From contig CAWESS010000019.1 of the NCBI GenBank assembly GCA_963811825.1, positions 124,001-188,000 on the forward strand: a DNA stretch of 64,000 bases, read 5' to 3'. This document shows, in pieces, positions 27,742-39,582 of the stretch; the stretch's first letter is position 1; each line of letters opens with the position of its first letter. A program made the translations under genes and the position numbers. The stretch comes from Fodinibacter sp963811825 (GTDB lineage: Bacteria; Actinomycetota; Actinomycetes; Actinomycetales; Dermatophilaceae). The notes beneath the pieces were generated by a model. The model searched no databases, was not told the origin of the DNA, and saw only the letters and a program-made list of their open reading frames with translations.

Positions 27742-29130
27742 GTGGTGAGCCTCGAGGACACCGACCTGTTCGGCGCCGCAGCAGCGACCGCCGACGGCGC
27801 CGGTGGCGCGGCATCCATCCCGCCCCTGGCGGTGCGCATGCGACCGCGCTCCCTGGCCGAGGTGCGTGGTCAGGGGGACGTCCTGCGGCAGGGCAGCCCG
27901 CTGCGCCGGCTCATCGAGGGCAGCGCGGGTGCAGCCGGGCCGATCTCGGCGATCCTGTGGGGGCCGCCCGGCACCGGGAAGACCACGTTGGCCCACCTCG
28001 TCGCCACGGCGGCCGACCGCGAGTTCATCGAGCTCTCGGCGGTGACCGCTGGGGTCAAGGACGTGCGCACGGTGATGACGCAGGCCAACCGGTCGCGCGA
28101 GATGTACGGCCGACAGACCGTGTTGTTCCTCGACGAGATCCACCGCTTCACCAAGGCCCAGCAGGACGCCCTGCTCCCGGGGGTCGAGAACCGCCAGGTC
28201 GTGCTCGTGGCCGCGACGACCGAGAACCCGTCGTTCTCGGTCATCGCCCCACTGCTGTCGCGCTCGATGCTCGTGACCCTCGTGCCGCTCACCGACGACG
28301 ACGTGGCGGACGTGCTCGCGAGCGCGGTGGCCGACGAGCGCGGCCTCGCCGGCGCCTACCTCCTCGAGGACGACGCGAGCGAGCACCTCGTCCGCCTCGC
28401 CGGGGGAGACGCCCGCCGGGCACTGACCTTCCTCGAGGCCGCCGCCGGGGTGACCGAGGATGCCGTGGCACCCGGTGCATCGCGGCCGGACGTCCTGCCC
28501 ATCACCCTCGCCCAGAGCGAGCAGGCCGTCGCACACGCCGCCGTGCGCTACGACCGCACCGGCGACCAGCACTACGACGTCGCGTCCGCTCTCATCAAGT
28601 CGATGCGCGGCTCGGACGTCGACGCCGCACTGCACTACCTCGCGAGGATGCTCGAGGCGGGGGAGGACCCGCGCTTCATCGCCCGGCGGATCGTCATCTC
28701 GGCGTCCGAGGACGTGGGGCTGGGTGACCCGACCGCGCTCCAGACGGCCGTCGCGGCGATGCACGCCGTGGCCCAGATCGGGATGCCGGAGGCGCGGATC
28801 ATCCTCGCGCAGGCGGTCGTGCACAACGCCATCGCGCCGAAGTCCAACGCGGCCTACGTCGGCATCAACGAGGCGATCTCCGACGTGCGGGCCGGCCGCG
28901 GCGGGCCGGTGCCCGCACACCTGCGGGGCAGCGGGTACGCCGGGGCGGCGCGCCTCGGGCACGGCAAGGGTTACGTCTACGCCCACGACGAGCCGGATGC
29001 CGTGGCGGCGCAGCAGTACCTACCGGATGACCTCGCGGGCACGACCGACTACTACCGCCCGAGCGACCGCGGCTTCGAGGCTCGCCTCCAGGAGCGCTGG
29101 ACCTGGCTCAAGGGCCGGCTGGGTCGCTGA
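27742..29130 (+). CDS. rarA: RarA/MgsA replication-associated AAA+ ATPase
   Basis: This AAA+ ATPase of the RarA/WRNIP1 family acts at stalled replication forks. Walker A is GPPGTGKTT (residues 74-82), Walker B LFLDEIHRF, sensor 1 AATTENPSFSV and the arginine finger region LLSRSMLVTLVPL. The C-terminal tetramerisation domain contains ALIKSMRGSDVDAALHYLARML and SNAAYVGINEAI. The start is GTG 27742 or the adjacent GTG 27745. At 462 residues it has the family's normal length. Confidence 0.93.
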   Translation: MVSLEDTDLFGAAAATADGAGGAASIPPLAVRMRPRSLAEVRGQGDVLRQGSPLRRLIEGSAGAAGPISAILWGPPGTGKTTLAHLVATAADREFIELSAVTAGVKDVRTVMTQANRSREMYGRQTVLFLDEIHRFTKAQQDALLPGVENRQVVLVAATTENPSFSVIAPLLSRSMLVTLVPLTDDDVADVLASAVADERGLAGAYLLEDDASEHLVRLAGGDARRALTFLEAAAGVTEDAVAPGASRPDVLPITLAQSEQAVAHAAVRYDRTGDQHYDVASALIKSMRGSDVDAALHYLARMLEAGEDPRFIARRIVISASEDVGLGDPTALQTAVAAMHAVAQIGMPEARIILAQAVVHNAIAPKSNAAYVGINEAISDVRAGRGGPVPAHLRGSGYAGAARLGHGKGYVYAHDEPDAVAAQQYLPDDLAGTTDYYRPSDRGFEARLQERWTWLKGRLGR

Positions 29131-29172
29131 GCAGTCCGGAGCCGCGGTGCAGCGGATTCGGAGGCGCATGTC

Positions 29173-29589
29173 TCAGGGGCGCAGGGACGCCTCGTCGAGC
29201 GGGATGCCGATGACCTCGGCGATCCGAGCGAGGTCGTGGTCGTGGGAGAGCACGGACGCTCCGGTGCGTAGGGCCACCGCCGCGATGAGGCAGTCGACCA
29301 TCCCTCGGGGGGTGACGCCCACGGCACGACACCGACGGTAGATCCGTGACGCCGCCTCGAAGTCGGTGTCGGGCAGGAGGGGGAGCAGGGTGGAGGTGGA
29401 CAGCATGTCGCGAAGCTCCATCGCGGCACGGTCGGTGCGTGCACCAGCTGAGAGCTCCATCAACACCGGTTCCGTCCATGCCACCACTCCAGGGGCACCG
29501 GACAACAGCTCGACCAGGCGAAGGTCGGGTGGGCTGTCCGTCGCGAGCTGGAACTCGACCCAGGCCGAGGTGTCGGCCAGAACTGTCAC
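29173..29589 (-). CDS. vapC: VapC-type PIN-domain ribonuclease toxin
   Basis: This 138-residue PIN domain has the four acidic residues expected of an Mg-dependent RNase: Asp6 (LADTSAW), Glu in LMELSAGA, Asp in GMVDCLIAA and the late HDHDL. VapC toxins cleave tRNA or rRNA when freed from VapB. The GTG start at 29589 overlaps the vapB stop (GTGA), so the two are translationally coupled. It is convergent with rarA. Confidence 0.9.
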   Translation of the reverse strand: MTVLADTSAWVEFQLATDSPPDLRLVELLSGAPGVVAWTEPVLMELSAGARTDRAAMELRDMLSTSTLLPLLPDTDFEAASRIYRRCRAVGVTPRGMVDCLIAAVALRTGASVLSHDHDLARIAEVIGIPLDEASLRP

Positions 29590-29798
29590 TCAGCGCCCCG
29601 CGGCCCGACGTCCGCCGGGATCGTGCCGATGAGGTGACGCCCGCGCATCGCGAGCACCTCTTCGGTGGAGAGCCGCTGCCCGGCGAGGCTGCGCAGGGCG
29701 AGGTTCACGGCATCCGTCTTCGTGTGGAGGTTGTAGCGCTCCATGATGATCTCGACCGAGTGCAGGTCGATCTCGATGTTCGTGCGGTGGCGGGCCAT
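29586..29798 (-). CDS. vapB: VapB-type antitoxin
   Basis: This 70-residue protein begins MARHRTNIEIDLHSVEIIMERY, which fits the ribbon-helix-helix antitoxin group (VapB, TIGR/RHH class; NIEID strand followed by two helices), with a C-terminal tail LSTEEVLAMRGRHLIGTIP that should bind VapC. I chose ATG 29798 over the earlier in-frame ATG at 29813, because the latter lies inside the operator dyad and ahead of the -10 spacing. It represses its own promoter, by analogy with the family. Confidence 0.88.
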   Translation of the reverse strand: MARHRTNIEIDLHSVEIIMERYNLHTKTDAVNLALRSLAGQRLSTEEVLAMRGRHLIGTIPADVGPRGAE

Positions 29799-29834
29799 AC
29801 ACCAATCGTACACCTCACGTGTACGAGTGGTGTA
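29798..29834. promoter_or_regulatory. 37-bp dyad operator overlapping the vapB start
   Basis: The dyad has the symmetric layout TACACC (29798-29803), 3 bases, CGTACAC (29807-29813), 5-base centre, GTGTACG (29819-29825), 3 bases, GGTGTA (29829-29834); both arm pairs are perfect inverted repeats. On the minus strand it contains TACGAT (29805-29810), a good -10 box 6 bases before ATG 29798. VapB binding here would block its own promoter. Confidence 0.8.
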
Positions 29835-29871
29835 CGACGGATCTGGGAGGAAGTCGGGTCGGGCACCGCGA

Positions 29872-29877
29872 TAGGGT
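29872..29877 (+). promoter_or_regulatory. Putative -10 box of the DUF948 gene (leaderless)
   Basis: TAGGGT within GCGATAGGGTCG lies 7 bases before ATG 29885. The surrounding GCGATAG-N-N-TCG pattern recurs before efp and mihF. Confidence 0.45.
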
Positions 29878-29884
29878 CGCGCCC

Positions 29885-30247
29885 ATGGAATGGACGCTCG
29901 CAGGAATTGCCGCGCTGATCGCCGCGCTCGCGTTCGCGTACCTCGTGGTGCGCCTCGCCTCGCTGCTCGGTCGGGCGGGCGCGATCCTCGACGAGACCGC
30001 CGTGAGCCTGCGCACCACGAGCGAGAACGTGCAGCCCACCCTCAAGGGACTCACCGACACGGTGAGCCTGACCAACGACCAGCTGACCCGCGTCGACTCG
30101 ATCACCAGCTCGGTGACGACGATGACGACGAACGCGTCGGCGCTCACCTCGGTGGCCGCCGCGACGGTCGGCTCACCGCTCATCAAGGTCGCAGCCTTCA
30201 GCTATGGCGTGCGCACCGCGGTGGCGGGCCTGAAGAAGGCCACGTGA
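29885..30247 (+). CDS. DUF948 membrane-anchored protein
   Basis: This 120-residue protein has one N-terminal transmembrane helix (LAGIAALIAALAFAYLVVRL) followed by a helical, heptad-like region rich in Thr/Ser (TTSENVQPTLKGLTDTV ... TSSVTTMTTNASALTS), typical of DUF948. Function unknown; related proteins are linked to general stress. It overlaps the next gene by one base (TGATG). DUF948 genes directly upstream of alaS are usual in actinobacteria. Confidence 0.8.
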   Translation: MEWTLAGIAALIAALAFAYLVVRLASLLGRAGAILDETAVSLRTTSENVQPTLKGLTDTVSLTNDQLTRVDSITSSVTTMTTNASALTSVAAATVGSPLIKVAAFSYGVRTAVAGLKKAT

Positions 30248-30603
30248 TGAGGGGGCGCACGCTGGTCCTGGCGGCCGCGGCCGTCGGTGTCGGCTACGTC
30301 GTCTGGCGACTGCCCGTGACCCGGCGCTTCGTGGCCACGGTCAAGGAGGCCTCGGCGCGACGCGAGGCCGAGCTGCGCGAAGCCATCGAGGTGGCGGTGA
30401 TCGAGGACGCGACGACCCGCGCACCCCGCCACGCCGGCGGTTCGACCACCCCCGACCTCGATGTCACGGCCGGCTGGGACGACGACCGCACACCACGAAC
30501 CCACCCCGCGGCCGCGCTGGGCGCCGACGCCCCCGGGCGCTCGCTGACCCCCGAGCAGGCCAGGGCCCTGCTGCTCGACCCCACCGGCGAGCGAGCTCCG
30601 TAG
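30247..30603 (+). CDS. Small membrane-anchored protein upstream of alaS (DUF6167-like)
   Basis: This 118-residue protein begins with a hydrophobic segment (LVLAAAAVGVGYVVWRLP), followed by a charged helix (KEASARREAELREAIEVAVIED) and a Pro/Asp-rich tail with SLTPEQARALL. It is co-translated with the DUF948 gene. Family name is from memory of the locus and is tentative; no function is known. Confidence 0.65.
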   Translation: MRGRTLVLAAAAVGVGYVVWRLPVTRRFVATVKEASARREAELREAIEVAVIEDATTRAPRHAGGSTTPDLDVTAGWDDDRTPRTHPAAALGADAPGRSLTPEQARALLLDPTGERAP

Positions 30604-30686
30604 GGGCCGCCCGCCCCGATGTCGCGAACCCCCGCGCGCCCACCGGCCCGCGAACCCGACCGACCGCCGCCCGGTGCGACCCGGCA

Positions 30687-30692
30687 TACGAT
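30687..30692 (+). promoter_or_regulatory. Putative -10 box of alaS
   Basis: TACGAT lies 51 bases before ATG 30744, in a 140-base gap that is otherwise featureless. No T-box-like structure was recognised. Confidence 0.45.
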
Positions 30693-30743
30693 GACGCGTG
30701 CCCGCACCCGGTGGCACCGATGACTCCCAAGGACTGAGACCAC

Positions 30744-33433
<2,690 letters not shown>

Positions 33434-33434
<1 letters not shown>

Positions 33435-33952
33435 TGCCGGACACCCACGGGATCTGGATCGGTGTCGACGTCGGCACCGTGCGGGTCGGGGTCGCCCGCA
33501 GCGACCCCGCCGGCATCCTCGCGACCCCGGTGGCGACCCTGCCACGGCATCCGGATGCCGCGCCTGCCCCGGGGGACGCCGACATCGAGACCATCGCCGA
33601 CCTCGTGGCCGAACACGAGGCCGCCGGAGTGGTCGTCGGGCTGCCCCGATCGATGTCGGGTGACGAAGGTCCCAGCGCTGCCAATGCGCGCAAGTATGCT
33701 TCCGTGGTGGCGGCGCGCATCGCGCCGGTATGGGTGCGTCTCGTCGATGAGCGCCTGACCAGTGTCGATGCCCACCGCACGCTGCGTGACAGCGGTGTCT
33801 CCGGTCGGCGACAGCGCGCGGTGGTCGACCAGGCCGCCGCGGTGCTCATCCTCCAGGGCGCCCTGGACACCCAGCGCAGTACCGGCACCCCGCCCGGGGA
33901 GCAGGTCCGGCTCGGACGGCGCAAGCCACGGACGAAGGACGCAAGGCCGTGA
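33434..33952 (+). CDS. ruvX: YqgF/RuvX putative Holliday junction resolvase / rRNA-processing nuclease
   Basis: This 172-residue RNase H-fold protein has GVDVGTVRVGVARSDPAG, VVVGLPRSMSGDEGPSA, VDERLTSVDAHRTLRD and VDQAAAVLILQGAL. These carry the acidic residues of the YqgF family, which processes 16S rRNA precursor in E. coli and has been proposed as a resolvase. The position after alaS and before mltG is conserved in actinobacteria. It contains a perfect 16-bp palindrome (33545-33560) made by the codons for RHPDA. Confidence 0.92.
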
Positions 33953-35124
33953 CGCAGCGCGACGTCTCCCACACGATCTTCGGCGAACCCGAGCCGCCGC
34001 CGACCCGGCGGCGGATGCAGCGGCACCGCAGGCGGGCACCCCGCAAGAACCGGCGCTGGCTCGTGCTGCTCATCGCCGTCGTCGTCGTGGGCGGGGCCAC
34101 CTGGGCCGCCGTCAGTGTCATCAAGCCCATGGTCGCCTCGGTGTTCAGCGGTGGCGGCAGCGAGTCAGCGGACTTCCCCGGCCCCGGTGAGGGAGCGGTC
34201 GAGATCGTCGTGACCCCCGGCGAGAGCGGCGAGGACATCGCGACGACCCTGCGCGACGCGGGGGTCGTGAAGACCCGTGGCGCCTACATCGACGTCGCCC
34301 GGTCCGACCCCGAGCGGGCGGCCGCGATCCAGCCCGGGAAGTACGCCCTGCTGAAGGGGATGACGGCCGCGGAGGCTTTCGCCGTGCTCGCCGACCCCGC
34401 CAACCGGATCGCGTCGGGAACGACGGTGCGCGAAGGGCTCTGGGCGAGCGAGACGTTCGAGGTCCTGTCGAAGGCCACCGGGATCCCCGTCGCGGAGTAC
34501 GCCGCCGCCGCCAAGGATCCCGAGGCGATCGGTCTCCCGGCCGAGGCCGAGGGCAACGTCGAGGGCTGGCTCGCGCCCTCCACCTACGAGTTCCCCGAGG
34601 GTTCCACGGCTGCCCAGCAGCTCGCCGCCATGGTGAAACAGACGGTGAAGGTGCTCGACGACGCCGGGGTCGACCCGAAGGACCGCAAGGACGTGCTCAT
34701 CCTGGCCTCGCTCGTGGAGGCCGAGGCCAAGCTCGACGAGGACCGCCCGAAGATCGCCCGGGTCTTCCTCAACCGCATCGAGACCGAGGGTGGCCCGGCC
34801 TACGGGCTGCTCCAGTCCGACGCGGCGGTCTCCTACGGTGCCCAGCGCCGCGCGCTGTTCCCGACCCAGGCCGAGCTCGAGGACGCCAGCAACCCCTACA
34901 ACACGCGCCTCATCCCCGGCCTGCCGCCGGGGCCGATCAGCAACCCGGGGGCGGCGTCGATCACGGCCGCCGCCAACCCGGCCGACGGGCCCTGGTTCTT
35001 CTTCGTCGCGGTCAACCCGATCACGGGGGAGACCAAGTACGCCGTCACCCTGGACGAGCACAACGCCAACGTTCGTGAGCTGACGGCCTACTGCGACGAG
35101 AAGCCCAAGGACTGCGGGCAGTGA
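33949..35124 (+). CDS. mltG: Endolytic murein transglycosylase MltG
   Basis: MltG cuts nascent glycan strands at the inner membrane and helps set their length. It has a cytoplasmic basic N-terminus, one transmembrane helix (WLVLLIAVVVVGGATWAAVS), a LysM-like segment, and the YceG catalytic domain with the Glu in LASLVEAEAK (about residue 253), LLQSDAAVSYG and YNTRLIPGLPPGPISNPG. The GTG start overlaps the ruvX stop (GTGA); the stop overlaps aroE. Confidence 0.95.
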   Translation: MTQRDVSHTIFGEPEPPPTRRRMQRHRRRAPRKNRRWLVLLIAVVVVGGATWAAVSVIKPMVASVFSGGGSESADFPGPGEGAVEIVVTPGESGEDIATTLRDAGVVKTRGAYIDVARSDPERAAAIQPGKYALLKGMTAAEAFAVLADPANRIASGTTVREGLWASETFEVLSKATGIPVAEYAAAAKDPEAIGLPAEAEGNVEGWLAPSTYEFPEGSTAAQQLAAMVKQTVKVLDDAGVDPKDRKDVLILASLVEAEAKLDEDRPKIARVFLNRIETEGGPAYGLLQSDAAVSYGAQRRALFPTQAELEDASNPYNTRLIPGLPPGPISNPGAASITAAANPADGPWFFFVAVNPITGETKYAVTLDEHNANVRELTAYCDEKPKDCGQ

Positions 35125-35942
35125 GGGCTGCCGTCCTCGGCTCACCCATCGCGCACTCGTTGTCCCCGGTCATCCACCGCGCCGGGTACGTCGCAGCCGG
35201 CCTGACCGGCTGGGAGTACACCGCTCACGAGGTCGACGCCGCCGGGCTGCCCGGTTTCGTCTCCGGCCTCGACGAGACCTGGCGCGGTCTCTCCCTGACG
35301 ATGCCGCTCAAGGACGTCGCCGGGTCACTCGCCACCACCGTGGATGCCGTGGCCAGCCGGGCGGGCGCGGTGAACACCCTCGTGCGGCGAACCGACGGTG
35401 GGTGGGACGCCACGAACACCGATGTCGTGGGAATCGTCGAGGCACTGCGCCCCCACCTCCCGGCAGGTGCCACCCGGGCACTGCTGCTCGGGGCGGGTGC
35501 CACCGCACGGTCTGCCGTGCTCGCCCTGGCCGACCTCGGCATCACCACCCTGACGGTGCGCGCCCGCGACACCGCCAGGGCCGCGGACCTGCTCGCCTGG
35601 GCCCTGGGGCTTGACGTCGGGATCCGCAACGGGTCGGTGGCCGAGCTCGGCCCGTGGGTGAGCACCCGGGACGACGTCGTGGTCTCGACCCTGCCCGCGG
35701 TTGCCGCCGACACGGTCGCCGGGACCGTCCCGCAGGTGCACCACGGCATCCTGCTCGACGTCGGGTACGCCGGGTGGCCCACGCCACCGGCGCGGGCCGC
35801 GCGCGCCGCCGGGATGACGGTCGTGTCGGGGCTCGACATGCTCGTGCACCAGGCAGCCGAGCAGTTCCGGCTGTTCACCGGGCACGAGGCGCCGGTGGAG
35901 GCGATGGCCGCCGCCGGGCGGGCGGCCCTGGCGGCGCGATGA
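35121..35942 (+). CDS. aroE: Shikimate dehydrogenase
   Basis: This NADPH enzyme reduces 3-dehydroshikimate to shikimate. It has the substrate motif GSPIAHSLSPVIHRAGY, the catalytic Lys in LTMPLKDVAGSL, AVNTLVRR, NTDVVGIV, and the dinucleotide loop LLGAGATARSAVLALADLG. C-terminal GLDMLVHQAAEQFRLFTG is typical. It is co-translated with mltG (GTGA) and with the peptidase gene (ATGA). NADP-binding basic residues after the loop (VRARD) fit NADPH use. Confidence 0.94.
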   Translation: MRAAVLGSPIAHSLSPVIHRAGYVAAGLTGWEYTAHEVDAAGLPGFVSGLDETWRGLSLTMPLKDVAGSLATTVDAVASRAGAVNTLVRRTDGGWDATNTDVVGIVEALRPHLPAGATRALLLGAGATARSAVLALADLGITTLTVRARDTARAADLLAWALGLDVGIRNGSVAELGPWVSTRDDVVVSTLPAVAADTVAGTVPQVHHGILLDVGYAGWPTPPARAARAAGMTVVSGLDMLVHQAAEQFRLFTGHEAPVEAMAAAGRAALAAR

Positions 35943-36622
35943 CGCCGTGGTGGGTGATCGCGGGCACGGCCCTGGTCATGGGCGTGGTGGGACACCTCAC
36001 GGGGCAGCGGCTGGCGACCGGCGGGTACCGGATCCCCGAGGACGAGGCCGACCACGCGCCCGGCCGGAACTGGTGGCCCGGGCTGCTGTGCGCAGCGCTG
36101 TCGGCCGTGGCGGCGTGGGCGGTCGGCGACCTGGCCGCGTGGGCAGCGCTGCCGGCCTACCTGCTCTTCGCCTGGCTCACCGTCGGGCTCATCTGGATCG
36201 ACCTCGACGTGCACCGGCTGCCCATCGGCCTCGTCGTGCCCACCGGCTGGGCCATCGTCGCCCTGCTCGCGGTCGCGACCCTCGCGTCGGGTGACCGGCG
36301 CTGGGCGGGGGCGGCCATCGGGTTCCTCGTCATGGGGGCGGTCTACCTCCTGCTGTCGGTCCTGCCCGGCGGTGGGGTCGGCGGGGGAGACGTGCGGCTG
36401 GCGCCGCTCATCGGGGCGCTGCTCGGCTGGCTGGGCGCCGGGCAGCTGGTCATCGGCCTGGCGGCGGGCTTCCTCATCGGCGGCGTCGCCGCGGCGGCCC
36501 TGCTGCTCTCGGGCCGGGCGGGGCTGAAGTCGTCGATCGCCTACGGCCCGGCGATGTGCCTCGGGGCGTGGGTGGGCATCGCCTCGACGTCCCGGATCCT
36601 GACCTGGCTGTCGGGGGGCTGA
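35939..36622 (+). CDS. Prepilin peptidase (A24 family)
   Basis: This 227-residue polytopic membrane protein has the two aspartates of A24 aspartic peptidases: WIDLDVHRLPIGLVVP (D-x-x-HRLP) and GGGVGGGDVRLAPLIG (GxGD). Type 4 prepilin peptidases cut leader peptides from pilins or competence pseudopilins. The N-terminal cysteine-rich methylase domain of full PilD is absent, as in many actinobacterial forms. No pilin genes are visible here. The gene is wedged between aroE and aroC, a common actinobacterial position. Confidence 0.9.
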   Translation: MTPWWVIAGTALVMGVVGHLTGQRLATGGYRIPEDEADHAPGRNWWPGLLCAALSAVAAWAVGDLAAWAALPAYLLFAWLTVGLIWIDLDVHRLPIGLVVPTGWAIVALLAVATLASGDRRWAGAAIGFLVMGAVYLLLSVLPGGGVGGGDVRLAPLIGALLGWLGAGQLVIGLAAGFLIGGVAAAALLLSGRAGLKSSIAYGPAMCLGAWVGIASTSRILTWLSGG

Positions 36623-36646
36623 TCGGCGCGTGACAGGATTCGGGCC

Positions 36647-37878
36647 ATGCTGCGCTGGTTGACCGCCGGGGAGTCGCACGGGCCCGCTCTCGTCGCGACG
36701 ATCGACGGGCTGCCCGCCGGGGTCGAGGTGTCGAGCGACGACCTGGCCAGGGCGCTGGCCCGTCGCCGGCTCGGCCACGGCCGAGGTGCCCGGATGTCCT
36801 TCGAGCGCGACGACGTCGAGTTCCTCGGCGGGGTCCGGCACGGAAGGACGCTCGGGTCGCCCATCGCGATCCGGGTCGGCAACAGCGAGTGGCCCAAGTG
36901 GCAGACCGTGATGAGCCCCGACCCGGTGGCCGCCGACGACCTCGCTGCGGCGAACGACGTGAACGCCGAGAAGGAGATCGCCCGCAACCGGCCGCTCACG
37001 CGACCCCGGCCGGGCCACGCCGACCTCGTCGGCATGCAGAAGTACGCGTTCGACGACGCGCGCCCCGTGCTCGAGAGGGCCTCTGCGCGCGAGACCGCGG
37101 CCCGAGTGGCATTGGGCGAGGTGGCGGCGCGCTTCCTCGACCAGGCGTACGGCATCCGGCTCGTGTCCCACACCGTCGCGATCGGCGCGGCGTCGGTCGC
37201 CGAGGACGCCCCGCTGCCGACCGCTGACGACGTCGCGCGCTCGACGCCGACCCGGTGCGCGCCTTCGACCCGGTCGGGTCCGCGGCGATGGTGGCCGAGG
37301 TCGACGCGGCCCACAAGGACGGTGACACCCTCGGTGGCGTCGTCGAGGTCGTCGTCACCGGCCTGCCGCCCGGGCTCGGGTCGCACGTGCACTGGGACCG
37401 TCGTCTCGACGCCCGCCTCGCGGGCGCGCTCATGGGCATCCAGGCGATCAAGGGGGTCGAGGTCGGCGACGGCTTCCGCACCGCAGCCCGGCGCGGCTCC
37501 GTCGCCCACGACGAGATGGAGCGGGGGCCCGACGGGGTCATCCGCCGTCGCACCGGCCGCGCCGGCGGCACCGAGGGCGGCATGTCGGTCGGCGGCCTGC
37601 TGCGCGTGCGCGCCGCCATGAAGCCCATCTCGACGGTGCCGCGCTCCCTGGAGACCGTCGACGTCGCCTCCGACGAGCCGGCCAGGGCGATCCACCAGCG
37701 ATCCGACGTCTGCGCGGTCCCGGCGGCCGGCGTGGTCGCCGAGGCGATGGTCGCCCTCGTGCTCGCCGAGGCGTGCCTGGAGAAGTTCGGCGGCGACTCG
37801 GTCGGGGAGACCGCCCGGAACCACGCGTCCTACCTCGCCGCGATCCCCGCCTCGATGCGCACCTGGGACCAGGAGTGA
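36647..37878 (+). CDS. aroC: Chorismate synthase, frameshifted
   Basis: Chorismate synthase converts EPSP to chorismate using reduced FMN. Signatures are LRWLTAGESHGPALVATIDGLPAG at the start, RRRLGHGRGARMSFERD, RPGHADLVGMQKY, RASARETAARVALGEV, and after the break EVGDGFRTAARRGS, RRRTGRAGGTEGGMSVG. Frame 2 changes to frame 1 at about 37238-37241: one base is missing in GCGCGCTCGAC, since the continuation LDADPVRAFDPVGSAAM is clear. A real break would be lethal without an alternative aromatic supply, so a sequence error is most likely. Stop overlaps aroK (GTGA). Confidence 0.9.
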
Positions 37879-38381
37879 GCGCGCGGGTGGTGCTCGTCGG
37901 GCCGCCCGGCTCGGGCAAGAGCACGGTGGGCGCGGCGCTGGCCAAGCTCCTGGGGGTGCCGCTGCACGACACCGACGCCGCCATCGAGGTGGCGCAGGGG
38001 CGCACGATCTACGACATCTTCGTCGAGGACGGCGAGCCGGCCTTTCGCGCGCTCGAGCGTGCCGAGGTCGCCCGTGCGGTGGCCGAGGAGGGGGGCGTGC
38101 TGGCCCTCGGCGGGGGTGCGCCCGTGGACCCGCTGACCGAGGCCGTTCTGGTCGGGCAGACCGTCGTCTTCCTCGACGTCGGCATCGCGGATGCCTCGCG
38201 CCGGGTCGGTTTCGACCAGAGCCGGCCGCTGCTCGCCGTCAACCCCCGGGCCTCGTGGGTGCGCCTGATGAACGAGCGCCGCCCGATCTACGAGCGGGTC
38301 GCCACGCACCGGGTCGACACGGCGGGACGCACGCCCGACGACATCGCCGCGGAGGTCGCCGGGCTGTTGGGGCAGTCGTGA
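37875..38381 (+). CDS. aroK: Shikimate kinase
   Basis: This 168-residue P-loop kinase phosphorylates shikimate with ATP. Walker A is GPPGSGKSTVG (residues 9-19); HDTDAAIEVAQGRTIYDIF is the shikimate-binding Asp motif, followed by FRALERAEV, LALGGGAPV and the lid SRPLLA. GTG 37875 overlaps the aroC stop, and its stop overlaps the aroB start. The catalytic order aroC-aroK-aroB is the usual actinobacterial one. Confidence 0.94.
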   Translation: MSARVVLVGPPGSGKSTVGAALAKLLGVPLHDTDAAIEVAQGRTIYDIFVEDGEPAFRALERAEVARAVAEEGGVLALGGGAPVDPLTEAVLVGQTVVFLDVGIADASRRVGFDQSRPLLAVNPRASWVRLMNERRPIYERVATHRVDTAGRTPDDIAAEVAGLLGQS

Positions 38382-39458
38382 CCGGGTCGGTGCCGAGCGT
38401 GATCCCGGTGGGGTCCGCCTACGACGTGGTCGTCGGCCACGGCGTGTCCGACCGGGTCACCGACCTGATCGGTGACGGGGTGCGGCAGGTGCTGCGTCGT
38501 GCGGCCCGACTCGCTGGCGCAGCTGGCTGCCCCGGTGGTGGCGCGCCTGCGTGCGGTCGGGCTCACCGTCCACGAGGCCGTCGTGCCCGACAACGAGGTG
38601 GCCAAGACGGCGGAGGTCGCCGCCGGGCTGTGGGCCACCCTCGGTCAGCACGCGTTCACCCGCTCGGATGCCGTGGTGGCGGTGGGCGGGGGCACCGTCA
38701 CCGACCTCGCCGGCTTCGTCGCGGCCACGTGGCTGCGCGGGGTGGCGGTCGTGCACGTTCCGACGACCCTGCTCGCCATGGTCGACGCAGCGGTCGGCGG
38801 CAAGACGGGCATCAACACCGCCGAGGGCAAGAACCTCGTCGGTTCCTTCCACGAACCCGCCGGGGTGCTGTGCGACCTCGATGCCCTCGCCACCCTGCCG
38901 CGCCCCGACCTCGTGGCCGGGCTGGCGGAGGTGATCAAGGCCGGGTTCATCGCGGACCCGCGGATCCTCGAGCTCGTCGAGGCCGACCCGGACGGCGCGA
39001 CCCGGTGGGACGGGCCGCACCTGCGCGAGCTCGTCGAGCGGGCCGTCGCCATGAAGGCCGAGGTCGTCGCGGCCGACCTCAAGGAGTCCTGGCTGCGGGA
39101 GATCCTCAACTACGGCCACACCCTGGGGCACGCGGTCGAGCACGTCGAGGGCTATCGCCGGCGGCACGGTGAAGCGGTGTCGATCGGCATGACGTACGCC
39201 GCCGAGCTCGGTCGCCGTGCCGGTCACCTGGCGCCGGACGTCGTGGACCGCCACCGGGCGGTGCTGACGTCGGTCGGGCTCCCCACGTCCTACGAGGGGG
39301 GTCACTGGGACGTCCTGCTCGCCGCCATGCAGCGCGACAAGAAGGCCCGGGGGTCGCAGCTGCGGTTCATCGTGCTCGACGGCATCGGGAAGCCGACCCG
39401 CCTCGTCGGGCCCGACGAGGCGCTGCTGCGGGCGGCGTACGACGACATCTCCCGCTGA
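38378..39458 (+). CDS. aroB: 3-dehydroquinate synthase, frameshifted
   Basis: This NAD- and zinc-dependent enzyme makes 3-dehydroquinate from DAHP. The N-terminal part (VPSVIPVGSAYDVVVGHGVSD) is in frame 2; from about 38494 the sequence continues in frame 3 with VVRPDSLAQLAAP. One surplus base in GTGCTGCGTCGTG accounts for it (restoring VRQVLVVRPD). Later motifs are AVGGGTVTDLAGFVAATWLRG, PTTLLAMVDAAVGGKTGIN, GLAEVIKAG, LNYGHTLGHAVEH and the HGEAVSIGM loop, which together give the zinc site. Ends the aro cluster. Confidence 0.9.
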
Positions 39459-39582
39459 ACGCTCACAGGAAGCAGACAGCGGACGCATGGAGGGCCCACC
39501 GACCCCTGCGGCATCGTGGCGCGCATGAGCAACCAGATGATGCCGACGACCACGACCACGACCACGTCCAGCCGAGCCGGCG

